NCBI RefSeq assembly: GCF_900089775.1
Contig: NZ_FLOB01000001.1
Coordinates: 620,001-684,000 of the forward strand
From: Marinomonas spartinae
GTDB lineage: Bacteria; Pseudomonadota; Gammaproteobacteria; Pseudomonadales; Marinomonadaceae
Reading direction: 5' to 3'
DNA: 64,000 bases
Shown here: positions 56,828 through 64,000 of the stretch, one piece after another
How positions within the stretch are numbered: position 1 is the stretch's first letter
Layout of the letters: each line of letters begins with the position of its first letter
Translations under genes and position numbers: made by a program
Notes under the pieces: model-generated
What the model was told of the DNA's origin: nothing
The model's database searches: none
The model's input: only the letters and a program-made list of their open reading frames with translations

Positions 56828-57517
56828 ATGAATATTGAAACGAATCTTTCTCTTGTTGGTGAACAAATCGCGCAATTAGAGCGTCAATATCAACGTAATG
56901 CTGGCAGTGTGCGTCTGCTGGCGGTGAGTAAAACCAAACCGCTAGAGGCCATTAGGGCGGCGTATCAGGCTGGTCAGCGCCTATTTGGTGAGAACTATGT
57001 TCAAGAGGCCGTAGAGAAACACAGTGCATTGACTGATCTTGTTGGTATTGAATGGCACTTTATCGGACCGATACAGTCCAATAAATCACGGGTCATTGCA
57101 CAGACTATGGATTGGGTGCATACCATTGATCGTGAAAAAATTGCTCGTCGTTTAAGTGAGCAACGTCCAGATGATATGCCCAAGCTAAATGTATGTATAC
57201 AGGTGAATATTAGTGGCGAAGAAAGCAAATCAGGGATTTCTTTAGAGAGCTTACCTGAGATGGTTTCATTGGTGAAAAGTTTGCCTAACTTACAGCTTCG
57301 AGGATTAATGGCGATTCCCGCACCACAAGAAGATGAAGCAAAACAAATGGCAGTTTACCGTCCATTATCTCAGGCTTACCTTGAATTGGCGTCATCAGAT
57401 AGCATGATAGACACATTATCCATTGGTATGTCTGGTGATTTATCGGCTGCTATTGCTTCAGGCAGTACCATGGTAAGGGTTGGCACGGCCATTTTTGGGG
57501 CCCGTGATTATATCTAA
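56828..57517 (+). CDS. yggS: PLP-binding homeostasis protein, YggS/ProSC family
   Basis: 229 residues from ATG 56828; an earlier in-frame ATG at 56762 would add 22 residues of no family similarity. The barrel core has the PLP lysine in LLAVSKTKP (~37), GENYVQEAVEK, EWHFIGPIQSNKSR and the C-terminal MSGDLSAAIASGSTMVRVGTAIFG. It buffers pyridoxal phosphate and affects amino acid balance; no catalytic activity is known. The downstream order yggS-proC-yggT is a conserved gammaproteobacterial block. Confidence 0.96.
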   Translation: MNIETNLSLVGEQIAQLERQYQRNAGSVRLLAVSKTKPLEAIRAAYQAGQRLFGENYVQEAVEKHSALTDLVGIEWHFIGPIQSNKSRVIAQTMDWVHTIDREKIARRLSEQRPDDMPKLNVCIQVNISGEESKSGISLESLPEMVSLVKSLPNLQLRGLMAIPAPQEDEAKQMAVYRPLSQAYLELASSDSMIDTLSIGMSGDLSAAIASGSTMVRVGTAIFGARDYI

Positions 57518-57610
57518 TTATGAAGTGTATTTAGATAAACGAGTGTCGTTGTTCGGCAGACAATGATAGCTTTATATTATCAGACAGAGACATAAAAACT
57601 AGGAATATAA

Positions 57611-58441
57611 ATGAAACCAACAATAGCCTTTATTGGTATTGGAAACATGGCGGGCTCGATCATTGGCGGTCTTATTGCAAGTGGGTATCCAGCAAAGAAG
57701 ATTCTTGGTACCTCTCGAACGCAAGCTAAGCGTGAGCGTTTTGAGCAAGAGTATGCAATGGTCACTCTAGCGGATAATCGTGAGGCCGTTAGCAAAGCGG
57801 ATGTGGTGGTGCTTTGCGTAAAGCCCGCACAAATGCAAGAGGTGATTAGTGTCTTTGCCGATCTGGTGCGTGATGATCAAGTGTTTATTTCGGTGGCTGC
57901 TGGCTTAGAGCTTAGCGCCTTAACTCGCTGGTTGGGTAAAGACGTTTCTGTGGTACGTTGTATGCCGAATACGCCGTCTCAATTAGGTGCGGGGGTCTCT
58001 GGTTTAATCGCGAATGCCCATACCAGTGAGGATCAGAAGGAATGGGTATCTGGTGTGTTTGAAAGTATCGGCGTATCCGTCTGGGTGGAGGATGAATCAC
58101 AAATGCATGCTGTGACAGCCCTGTCCGGTAGCTCTCCTGCCTATTTTTTTCAATTCTTGGAAGCAATGATTAAAACGGGTAAAGAGCAAGGCTTAAGTGA
58201 AGAAACGTGCCGTCGTTTGGCGGCGAATGCTATGCTAGGCGCGGCGCGTATGGCAACGGAGCTTGAGCAGCCAATTGATCAATTACGTAAAAATATTACC
58301 TCGCCAAAGGGCACTACTGAACAAGCCCTGTTGTCTTTTGAGGCGTCAGGTATTGATAATATAGTCAGAACGGCCATGCTTGCTTGTATGGATCGCTCCA
58401 AAGAAATGGCTCAACTATTTTCTGGTAACGCAGACTCATAA
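57611..58441 (+). CDS. proC: Pyrroline-5-carboxylate reductase
   Basis: 276 residues. N-terminal Rossmann fold FIGIGNMAGSIIGGLIASGY, then VLCVKPAQMQEVI, RCMPNTPSQLGAGVSGL, the ALSGSSPAYFFQFLEAM active-site helix and a C-terminal ITSPKGTTEQALLSFE characteristic of ProC. It reduces pyrroline-5-carboxylate with NAD(P)H in the last step of proline synthesis. It is 93 bases after yggS and 14 bases before yggT in the same orientation, and likely co-transcribed with both. Confidence 0.97.
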   Translation: MKPTIAFIGIGNMAGSIIGGLIASGYPAKKILGTSRTQAKRERFEQEYAMVTLADNREAVSKADVVVLCVKPAQMQEVISVFADLVRDDQVFISVAAGLELSALTRWLGKDVSVVRCMPNTPSQLGAGVSGLIANAHTSEDQKEWVSGVFESIGVSVWVEDESQMHAVTALSGSSPAYFFQFLEAMIKTGKEQGLSEETCRRLAANAMLGAARMATELEQPIDQLRKNITSPKGTTEQALLSFEASGIDNIVRTAMLACMDRSKEMAQLFSGNADS

Positions 58442-58455
58442 AGAAGGACTATCTG

Positions 58456-59010
58456 ATGAATTCAGATCCATTGATTTTTTTATTTAAGACCATTGCCAAT
58501 TTGTATCTGTTTATTGTGTTGCTACGTTTAGTGCTGCAATTAACGCGTGCGGATTTCTATAACCCTATTAGCCAAGGAATTGTCAGAGCAACCAGCCCTA
58601 TTCTATTGCCTCTGCGTAAGGTGATTCCTTCCATTGGTCGTGTTGATATGGCCTGTGTTGTATTTGCCTTGCTAGTACAGTTTTTAACTGTTCTTGGAAT
58701 TGTGTTTTTCCAAGGCACTGCATCCCTTACACCAGCTTCTCTATATGTGGTTTGGACGGTGGTAGGTGTTCTGTACCATTTACTGGATTTGTATTTCTGG
58801 GCGCTATTGATTTCGGTTATTTTAAGTTGGGTGGCACCAGGCGCGAGTCACCCAGGGGCCATGCTGGTCGCGCAGATCACCGAGCCCTTGTATCGTATGT
58901 GTCACCGTGTGATTCCAACATTAGGTGGTTTGGATCTCTCACCTATTTTCTTGTTTTTAGCTATTTCTGTCATTCAGCAGCTCTTAAGGGCAAATTTCTC
59001 TATTGTTTAG
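58456..59010 (+). CDS. yggT: YggT family membrane protein
   Basis: 184 residues with two YggT units: ANLYLFIVLLRLVLQLTRADFYNPISQGIVRATSPILLPLRKVIPSIG and, in the second half, LDLYFWALLISVILSWVAPGASHPGAMLVAQITEPLYRMCHRVIPTLGGLDLSP. About four hydrophobic helices place it in the inner membrane. The function is poorly defined; a role in osmotic or membrane homeostasis is reported for relatives. It follows proC by 14 bases, as in many gammaproteobacteria. Confidence 0.93.
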   Translation: MNSDPLIFLFKTIANLYLFIVLLRLVLQLTRADFYNPISQGIVRATSPILLPLRKVIPSIGRVDMACVVFALLVQFLTVLGIVFFQGTASLTPASLYVVWTVVGVLYHLLDLYFWALLISVILSWVAPGASHPGAMLVAQITEPLYRMCHRVIPTLGGLDLSPIFLFLAISVIQQLLRANFSIV

Positions 59011-59044
59011 ACATGACGGCAGATTGGTGTTCTTTTAAGCATGA

Positions 59045-59671
<627 letters not shown>

Positions 59672-59806
59672 ATTATCAATTTATTCGTCGCCTTAGATCG
59701 GCAAGTAAGTTGGTTGCTCTGTAGTGTAGAAAGCGGTGTATTTCCCCTTTCTCTGAGTTTTTGCCTTGTTTGGATTTATGGCTGGTTTATATCGGCTGAT
59801 AGTTAG

Positions 59807-60067
<261 letters not shown>

Positions 60068-60075
60068 TCTGCTCC

Positions 60076-60115
60076 AGCATAAAAAAGCTCGATTTAGTTC
60101 GAGCTTTTTTATGCT
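60076..60115. terminator. Bidirectional terminator
   Basis: Near-perfect palindrome AGCATAAAAAAGCTCGA / TCGAGCTTTTTTATGCT with a six-base loop, with A and T runs on both sides, between the convergent ferredoxin and potassium-channel genes. Confidence 0.93.
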
Positions 60116-60163
60116 TGTTTGATACCCGCTACCACCATAGGCTGTTAGTTTGTGGCTGGCCTT

Positions 60164-61273
60164 CTACGCCACGTTCTCAAAAAATGACAGTAATTGCTCT
60201 GGGGAGGGAGTCTTTAGCTCGTCTCCGACTAATAAAATTAATGAGCGGGCATGAATGCTCTCTGTTGTACTTGGGTGAGTGATGATTTGGCCGTGTTGAT
60301 TTTCATAACCAAGCGCAGTACCGATGTTGTTCTGAATTAAACAAGTGACTATTTGCGCCCAAGTAAAGCCCTCTAAATTAACCTCCAAGCGAATTGTGTG
60401 GTCGCCTTCATAACGGAATAGGTTTTCAAGTACTTGCTCTGTACCTGGGGCAATCAAAGAGCGTACCAGCATCTCTGGATAAGCGCGCATAGGGCGAATC
60501 ACCGCTTTTGCTCCAGCGTTCCTAAAGCGTTGACGGTTCGAATCATCAATGGCCTCTGCGAGGATAAACGCTGAGCAGCCTATTTCTTTTAAACGGTGCA
60601 ATATATCAAAGGTTTGACTGTCGCAGTGGCCATCATGGGGATCTGAACAAAGCACAATCACATACTTGGCTTTATTGGCACCTGCGGATAGTAGTTTACC
60701 CTCTTTAGTGGCCTCGCCTGTATGGTGCACCACGCCGCGAGATCGTAAGCTCATTGGTAATCCATCGGGGTAGGCTTTCGTGAGGATCTGGATGGGGACT
60801 TCGCTCAGCTCTGGTGTATTGCACACCTGCGAAACAAGCAGTTTAAGGTAGCGTGAGGCATCGCTACTTGGGGTATTGATAATCAATAAATGATCCTGCA
60901 TTTTATTCCACTCCATATGACCTTTAATACGCATTTCTTTTTTAGAGATTCTTAGCTCCACATAATCACTCGCGATTTGTGCCAATAGCGTAATGCCTAT
61001 TCCATATATCAGTACTATCGTAGAGAATTGTCCCCAAAAGGTAGCTGGAGACAAATCGCCATAGCCCGTTGTGCTGGCAGACGTCATTGTTAGCCAAAAT
61101 GCTTGCCACCAATTTAGGTGCTCAAAATGGTTCATGGCTAAGCTATGCAAGCCAATCACACAAGCGAATAGAATCAGTCTTTTTTGCATGTCCTTAGTGG
61201 CATGCAAATGAACCTTTTTGCGATACTGCCGCCGTGTATTGTTACGTCTAAGAAGTAGACCTAAGGTATTCAT
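60164..61273 (-). CDS. Potassium channel protein with TrkA-N/RCK-like domain
   Basis: 369 residues. Two helices flank a pore with the K+ selectivity filter TTGYGD (residues 68-73, SASTTGYGDLSP), giving a 2-TM Ion_trans_2 channel in the inner membrane. The cytoplasmic part (~110-365) resembles RCK/TrkA-N domains: LLIINTPSSDASRYLKLLV, KAKYVIVLCSDPHDGH, CSAFILAEAIDDSNRQRFRNAGA and AYPEMLVRSLIAPGTEQVL. The glycine-rich nucleotide motif is atypical (IINTPSSDASR rather than GxGxxG), so the ligand is uncertain. Single gene next to trmL. Confidence 0.9.
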   Translation of the reverse strand: MNTLGLLLRRNNTRRQYRKKVHLHATKDMQKRLILFACVIGLHSLAMNHFEHLNWWQAFWLTMTSASTTGYGDLSPATFWGQFSTIVLIYGIGITLLAQIASDYVELRISKKEMRIKGHMEWNKMQDHLLIINTPSSDASRYLKLLVSQVCNTPELSEVPIQILTKAYPDGLPMSLRSRGVVHHTGEATKEGKLLSAGANKAKYVIVLCSDPHDGHCDSQTFDILHRLKEIGCSAFILAEAIDDSNRQRFRNAGAKAVIRPMRAYPEMLVRSLIAPGTEQVLENLFRYEGDHTIRLEVNLEGFTWAQIVTCLIQNNIGTALGYENQHGQIITHPSTTESIHARSLILLVGDELKTPSPEQLLSFFENVA

Positions 61274-61337
61274 ACTATCCTTTTATAATGCATTGGGACC
61301 TTTTTATAGAGGTTGTGCTCGCGACTCGATTATAGGT

Positions 61338-61808
61338 CTACCCATCGATTGACATGGCATAATCTAATTGGCGCCAAGATTCATAGACCATCACTGCAAC
61401 CGTATTGGACAGATTAAGACTGCGTGAATTGGCTTGCATTGGCAAGCGTAAACGCTGGGCTGGTGGCAGGGCCTCAATGAACGCTGCTGGCAAACCTCTG
61501 GTTTCTGGGCCAAAGACTAAGACATCATTGGCTTTGAACTTGGCTTCACTATGCGTATGGCTGCCTTTTGTGGTCAGCGCATAGACTGTTCCTATGGTAT
61601 TTTGTGATAGAAAATCATCAAAATTTGCGTAACGCTTCAAGTTCGCAAATTCATGGTAATCCAGTCCTGCACGGCGAAGCTTTTTGTCTTCAAGGTCGAA
61701 CCCTAGCGGCTCGATTAAATGAAGTTGATAACCCGTATTGGCACACAGGCGGATCACATTGCCAGTGTTAGGTGGAATCTCTGGTTGATAGAGTACGATA
61801 TGAAGCAT
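61338..61808 (-). CDS. trmL: tRNA (cytidine(34)-2'-O)-methyltransferase
   Basis: 156 residues with the SPOUT knot signature: [46 protein letters not shown] and [28 protein letters not shown]. It methylates the wobble position of tRNA-Leu isoacceptors using S-adenosylmethionine. The SD sequence AAGGAG lies just before the ATG and falls partly inside an 11-bp hairpin, so translation initiation may be structure-controlled. It is the last gene on the minus strand before the tRNA-Phe pair. Confidence 0.96.
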   Translation of the reverse strand: MLHIVLYQPEIPPNTGNVIRLCANTGYQLHLIEPLGFDLEDKKLRRAGLDYHEFANLKRYANFDDFLSQNTIGTVYALTTKGSHTHSEAKFKANDVLVFGPETRGLPAAFIEALPPAQRLRLPMQANSRSLNLSNTVAVMVYESWRQLDYAMSIDG

Positions 61809-61841
61809 GGTATTATCTCCTTGATATACCGAGATAATACC
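61809..61841 (-). promoter_or_regulatory. Hairpin covering the trmL ribosome binding site
   Basis: On the minus strand GGTATTATCTC, an 11-base loop, then GAGATAATACC immediately before the trmL ATG. Perfect 11-bp stem. The GAG of AAGGAG is in the stem, so the folded form would hide the ribosome site. An operator is an alternative. Confidence 0.6.
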
Positions 61842-61928
61842 AGACCAGCGGGGAAAACTAAGTTTTTTTAATTTTTTTAGGAAAAACTATTGACCCTAAA
61901 GAAGGTTTCTCTATAATACGCCCCACTT

Positions 61929-62004
61929 GCCCAGATAGCTCAGTCGGTAGAGCAGAGGATTGAAAATCCTCGTGTCGGTGGTTCGATTCCGCCTCTGGGC
62001 ACCA
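61929..62004 (+). tRNA. tRNA-Phe (GAA), copy 1
   Basis: 76 nt from GCCCAGATAGCTCAG to CTCTGGGCACCA with encoded CCA. The cloverleaf is complete: acceptor GCCCAGA/TCTGGGC, D-arm GCTC/GAGC, anticodon loop TTGAAAA with GAA, T-arm GTTCGATTC. A terminator (GCCAGCTAA / TTAGCTGGC plus T run, 62016-62041) follows. Confidence 0.99.
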
Positions 62005-62015
62005 CGATAAAGAAG

Positions 62016-62041
62016 GCCAGCTAAATTAGCTGGCTTTTTTT
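62016..62041 (+). terminator. Terminator after tRNA-Phe copy 1
   Basis: GCCAGCTAA / TTAGCTGGC inverted repeat followed by seven T. The next tRNA begins 46 bases later, so the two may be separate transcripts. Confidence 0.75.
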
Positions 62042-62087
62042 CGTCTTGGAGCCTTATTTTTTTACATCATTGGTTCCTGCCTGTTAA

Positions 62088-62163
62088 GCCCAGATAGCTC
62101 AGTCGGTAGAGCAGAGGATTGAAAATCCTCGTGTCGGTGGTTCGATTCCGCCTCTGGGCACCA
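62088..62163 (+). tRNA. tRNA-Phe (GAA), copy 2
   Basis: 76 nt identical to copy 1, including CCA. It lies 84 bases after it. The integrase remnant begins 177 bases further, so the 3' end of this gene may be an integration site. Confidence 0.99.
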
Positions 62164-62264
62164 TTTCTAAGTGTTTCTTAATATCCCCCAATCCCTTATA
62201 TATCAAGCCTTTCAGCGTTTTTGTGTTCATTTTAAAAAATACTTGAATCAATTAATCCGTGTGG

Positions 62265-62344
62265 CTGGTGTCCAGTAAGTGTCCTAAGAATTTTGAGAGG
62301 TTGGACACCAAGCCCTTTAGACTGGTGTCCAAGAGTGTCCTAAG
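62265..62344. repeat. Short direct and inverted repeats beside the integrase remnant
   Basis: CTGGTGTCCAGTAAGTGTCCTAAG at 62265-62288 recurs as CTGGTGTCCAAGAGTGTCCTAAG at 62322-62344, with the inverted core TTGGACACCA at 62301-62310. They could be arm-type integrase sites or ends left by an excision. Confidence 0.6.
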
Positions 62345-62600
62345 CGGCAACGATCATGCCTGAGCGTTCCATGATGGCGATCGGGTTTTTGTGGATGGCG
62401 TCGGCCAAATAATCAGGGTGGAACTTCGCATAACGAAGGGTCATTTTTAGTGTTTTGTGACCAAGTATTTTCTGCAGATCAAAGATCGAACCTTTCTCTC
62501 TCATAAAGTGCACTGCGAATGTATGCCGCATAACGTGAGTCAGTTGGCCACGAGGTAAATAAATACCAGCATTTTGAATGCCAGTCCTAAGCGCTCGGCC
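62340..62600 (-). pseudogene. Phage integrase, C-terminal fragment
   Basis: The last ~87 residues of a tyrosine recombinase: ALRTGIQNAGIYLPRGQLTHVMRHTFAVHF, the LQKILGHKTLKMTLRYAKF motif with catalytic HxxR (HVMRHTF), His in LGHKT and Tyr in LRYAKF. The N-terminal DNA-binding and core domains are missing. The same frame upstream is only the reverse of a + strand gene. The form is like P2-type integrases. It lies beside tRNA-Phe copy 2, as expected for an integrase next to its attachment site. Confidence 0.85.
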
Positions 62601-62804
62601 GTTGAAGCCGAGATCGTCGTCAAAGTCCTGTGCCATTCGTGCCACGACAAAGAGCTGCACATCAACATGGAGACTTGGGAGCAATGCTTCATCGCCAGCG
62701 AACTCAACGATCGCGGCTGGCGGCAAGTCACCACCGAGGATGAACACATCGTCCAAACCTGCCCACAGTGTGTGGAGCAACTTGAGAAGGCATTTAAGGA
62801 GTAA
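62574..62804 (+). pseudogene. Zinc-ribbon protein, 5' end lost at the deletion junction
   Basis: From about 62606 the frame reads VKVLCHSCHDKELHINMETWEQCFIASELNDRGW and ends CPQCVEQLEKAFKE; two CxxC pairs suggest a small zinc-ribbon protein. The first ~11 codons, from a TTG, are antisense to the integrase, so its own start has been lost. It is followed by a strong hairpin terminator. Function unrecognised; probably phage-derived. Confidence 0.6.
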
Positions 62805-62810
62805 AAGAAA

Positions 62811-62830
62811 GGGGGCGAAAGCCCCCTTGG
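62811..62830 (+). terminator. Terminator after the zinc-ribbon gene
   Basis: GGGGGC-GAAA-GCCCCC tetraloop hairpin followed by TT, 6 bases after the zinc-ribbon stop. It confirms that this strand was once read as a gene. Confidence 0.8.
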
Positions 62831-62884
62831 TATTACGAGAGGATATTGATTTCGACATCTACCGTATGTACTTGAATGGTTCGC

Positions 62885-64000
62885 TTACACCCTAAATTTA
62901 CCCATTCGGGCTTTGTTTAAATTGCTAGTGCTTGATATCCTATCAAGAGCTTGTTGGACCTTCTCTGCCAAATCCTCGTTGCTATTAGCAATTAGTAAAA
63001 AGACACGAATATAATCCTTTAAGTCTTTACCTTTAAATCCCATAAAAAGATTATACATTTCGTCGACTGTAAGTCTGGCTAATATTTCAGCTTCAGGAAC
63101 GTTATAAGACTGAGTGCCACGCCTCAACTCCAATATCTCTTCGACTGTCGGCTCTGGCTTTAACTCTAAATATGATTCACGTAACCTTTCAGAAAAATGT
63201 GAATCCTTCACTTCAAATGGTGAATTATCAACATCAAGTGCTTCGGGATTCTCTTTATTAGATTCAATGAATAGCTCGGTCAACTCGTCCGCTATTTTGG
63301 CATATCCAATCTCTCGTAATAACTTTACCCCTTGGCTATATTGAGCAGCTGAAGCATTAGGCGCTATATCTTTCATTCCGGCTTCAAACGCTAAAGCAAT
63401 TTCGTCTTCATTGTTACTAAAAGAATCGTGAAAAAGATTCCATGCATGATTCCAATTTTTACTAGTTCGCTGAATTTCTACCTCTTGTTGTTTTTGAGTA
63501 CAAAGAGGGAGCAGCTTTTCCGCATCAAGAAAGCCTTGCTCTATACCGCGAGCAACAGCGGCATCTATTTCATCAGTATATCTGTAACCATATTGATTTA
63601 ACGTCAAATTCCAACGCTCGGTGGTTTCTTCGTTCCAACCCAATTCATCGTTCTTTTCTCTTGATCCAAGTCGGTTTACAAATGCAAATTCCGGTATACG
63701 ATTTTCATCTGCACCGTGGCAGTAGTAGCACCAACTGAGAACGATAGTCGAGTGTATGACTTGTTTTTTGATGCTTTCATCAAAGGTGGTCACGAGTGCC
63801 AAAAACTCCTTTGTATGTTCGACGATCTTTTTTATGACCCGCTTGTTTTTGATGTCTAAGCCAATACAGCAATCACGAATGAAGCCTTTGAGTTCGAAGT
63901 CGTCAGTAATCATTATATCGAAGCATTGTTCTGCTGTTGGCTCGAAATGGAGTTGTCGGTCTACGATTTTTTCTTTGTACTTTTTATAGTCTTCGAAGGT
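62885..64000 (-). CDS. KAP-type P-loop NTPase, C-terminal part (continues beyond window)
   Basis: The frame is open to the right edge (the last codons before the edge read TFEDYKKYKEKIVDR...), so at least 371 residues are present; the first internal ATG is at 63913. The segment YKKYKEKIVDRQLHFEPTAEQ followed by DCCIGLDIKNKRVIKKIVEHTKEFL and VIHSTIVLSWCYYCHGAD resembles KAP-family P-loop NTPases, including QatA of the QatABCD defence system (recalled, not searched). The Walker motifs would lie in the missing N-terminal part. No QatB/C/D genes follow on its downstream side. It is consistent with a mobile-island defence gene. Confidence 0.65.
   Translation of the reverse strand, partial: TFEDYKKYKEKIVDRQLHFEPTAEQCFDIMITDDFELKGFIRDCCIGLDIKNKRVIKKIVEHTKEFLALVTTFDESIKKQVIHSTIVLSWCYYCHGADENRIPEFAFVNRLGSREKNDELGWNEETTERWNLTLNQYGYRYTDEIDAAVARGIEQGFLDAEKLLPLCTQKQQEVEIQRTSKNWNHAWNLFHDSFSNNEDEIALAFEAGMKDIAPNASAAQYSQGVKLLREIGYAKIADELTELFIESNKENPEALDVDNSPFEVKDSHFSERLRESYLELKPEPTVEEILELRRGTQSYNVPEAEILARLTVDEMYNLFMGFKGKDLKDYIRVFLLIANSNEDLAEKVQQALDRISSTSNLNKARMGKFRV

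Noticed and set aside
62088-62163. tRNA-Phe copy 2 as a partial attachment duplicate
   Set aside because: It is a full, identical 76-nt tRNA with its own cloverleaf; island integration usually regenerates only a 3' end.
62885-64000. A complete QatABCD defence system
   Set aside because: QatB, QatC and QatD do not follow; only a KAP-like piece is visible and the adjacent genes are phage remnants.

Overview
The window is chromosomal DNA from a marine gammaproteobacterium of moderate GC content. Gene content and protein style (RuvX-PyrR-PyrB-PyrC' block, FrnE, darcynin, ethanolamine lyase genes without microcompartment genes) fit Marinomonas or a close member of the Oceanospirillaceae. This placement is inferred from family knowledge; no search was run.

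Region 1 (1-19.2 kb, minus strand) is a siderophore locus. Two translationally coupled nonribosomal peptide synthetase genes (the second runs off the left edge), an MbtH-like protein and a PvdE/SyrD-type exporter form one transcription unit behind a Fur-box-like site. A second unit, fhuC-fhuD-fhuB-like, encodes hydroxamate-type ferric siderophore import behind another Fur-box-like site. Three of the four visible adenylation domains share one pocket code, and the other reads as serine.

Region 2 (19.2-26.4 kb) is accessory. It holds a secreted PAP2 phosphatase with autotransporter-type repeats, a 141-bp MITE-like element, and an AT-rich array of five related small genes (DUF6795-like) interleaved with one intact class 3 lipase and two lipase remnants. 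The layout looks like an amplified toxin/immunity or effector/adaptor cassette.

Region 3 (26.4-50.6 kb) is a mosaic of metabolic and transport genes. It includes phhB, a Lys-rich HTH protein, eutBC with permease and AraC regulator, a CobW GTPase, a GNAT enzyme, two DMT exporters, a LysE exporter and an unusual ABC protein with a shortened nucleotide-binding domain. A MocR-darcynin-NAT-DMT-Crp run and a LigAB-hydrolase-NTF2 operon with a divergent tandem-HTH LysR regulator follow. The last part holds FrnE, a lactonase-like propeller, a TauE/SafE permease and a 2OG-Fe(II) oxygenase.

Region 4 (51-61.9 kb) is core genome: yqgE-ruvX-pyrR-(leader)-pyrB-pyrC', a degenerate GGDEF protein, yggS-proC-yggT, coaD, a YfhL-type ferredoxin, a K+ channel and trmL. 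Two RNA-level control elements stand out: a leader ORF ending inside a terminator before pyrB, and a hairpin covering the trmL ribosome binding site.

Region 5 (61.9-64 kb) starts with two identical tRNA-Phe genes. It continues with the tail of a phage integrase abutting a truncated zinc-ribbon gene (a probable prophage deletion scar) and a KAP-type NTPase gene that runs off the right edge.
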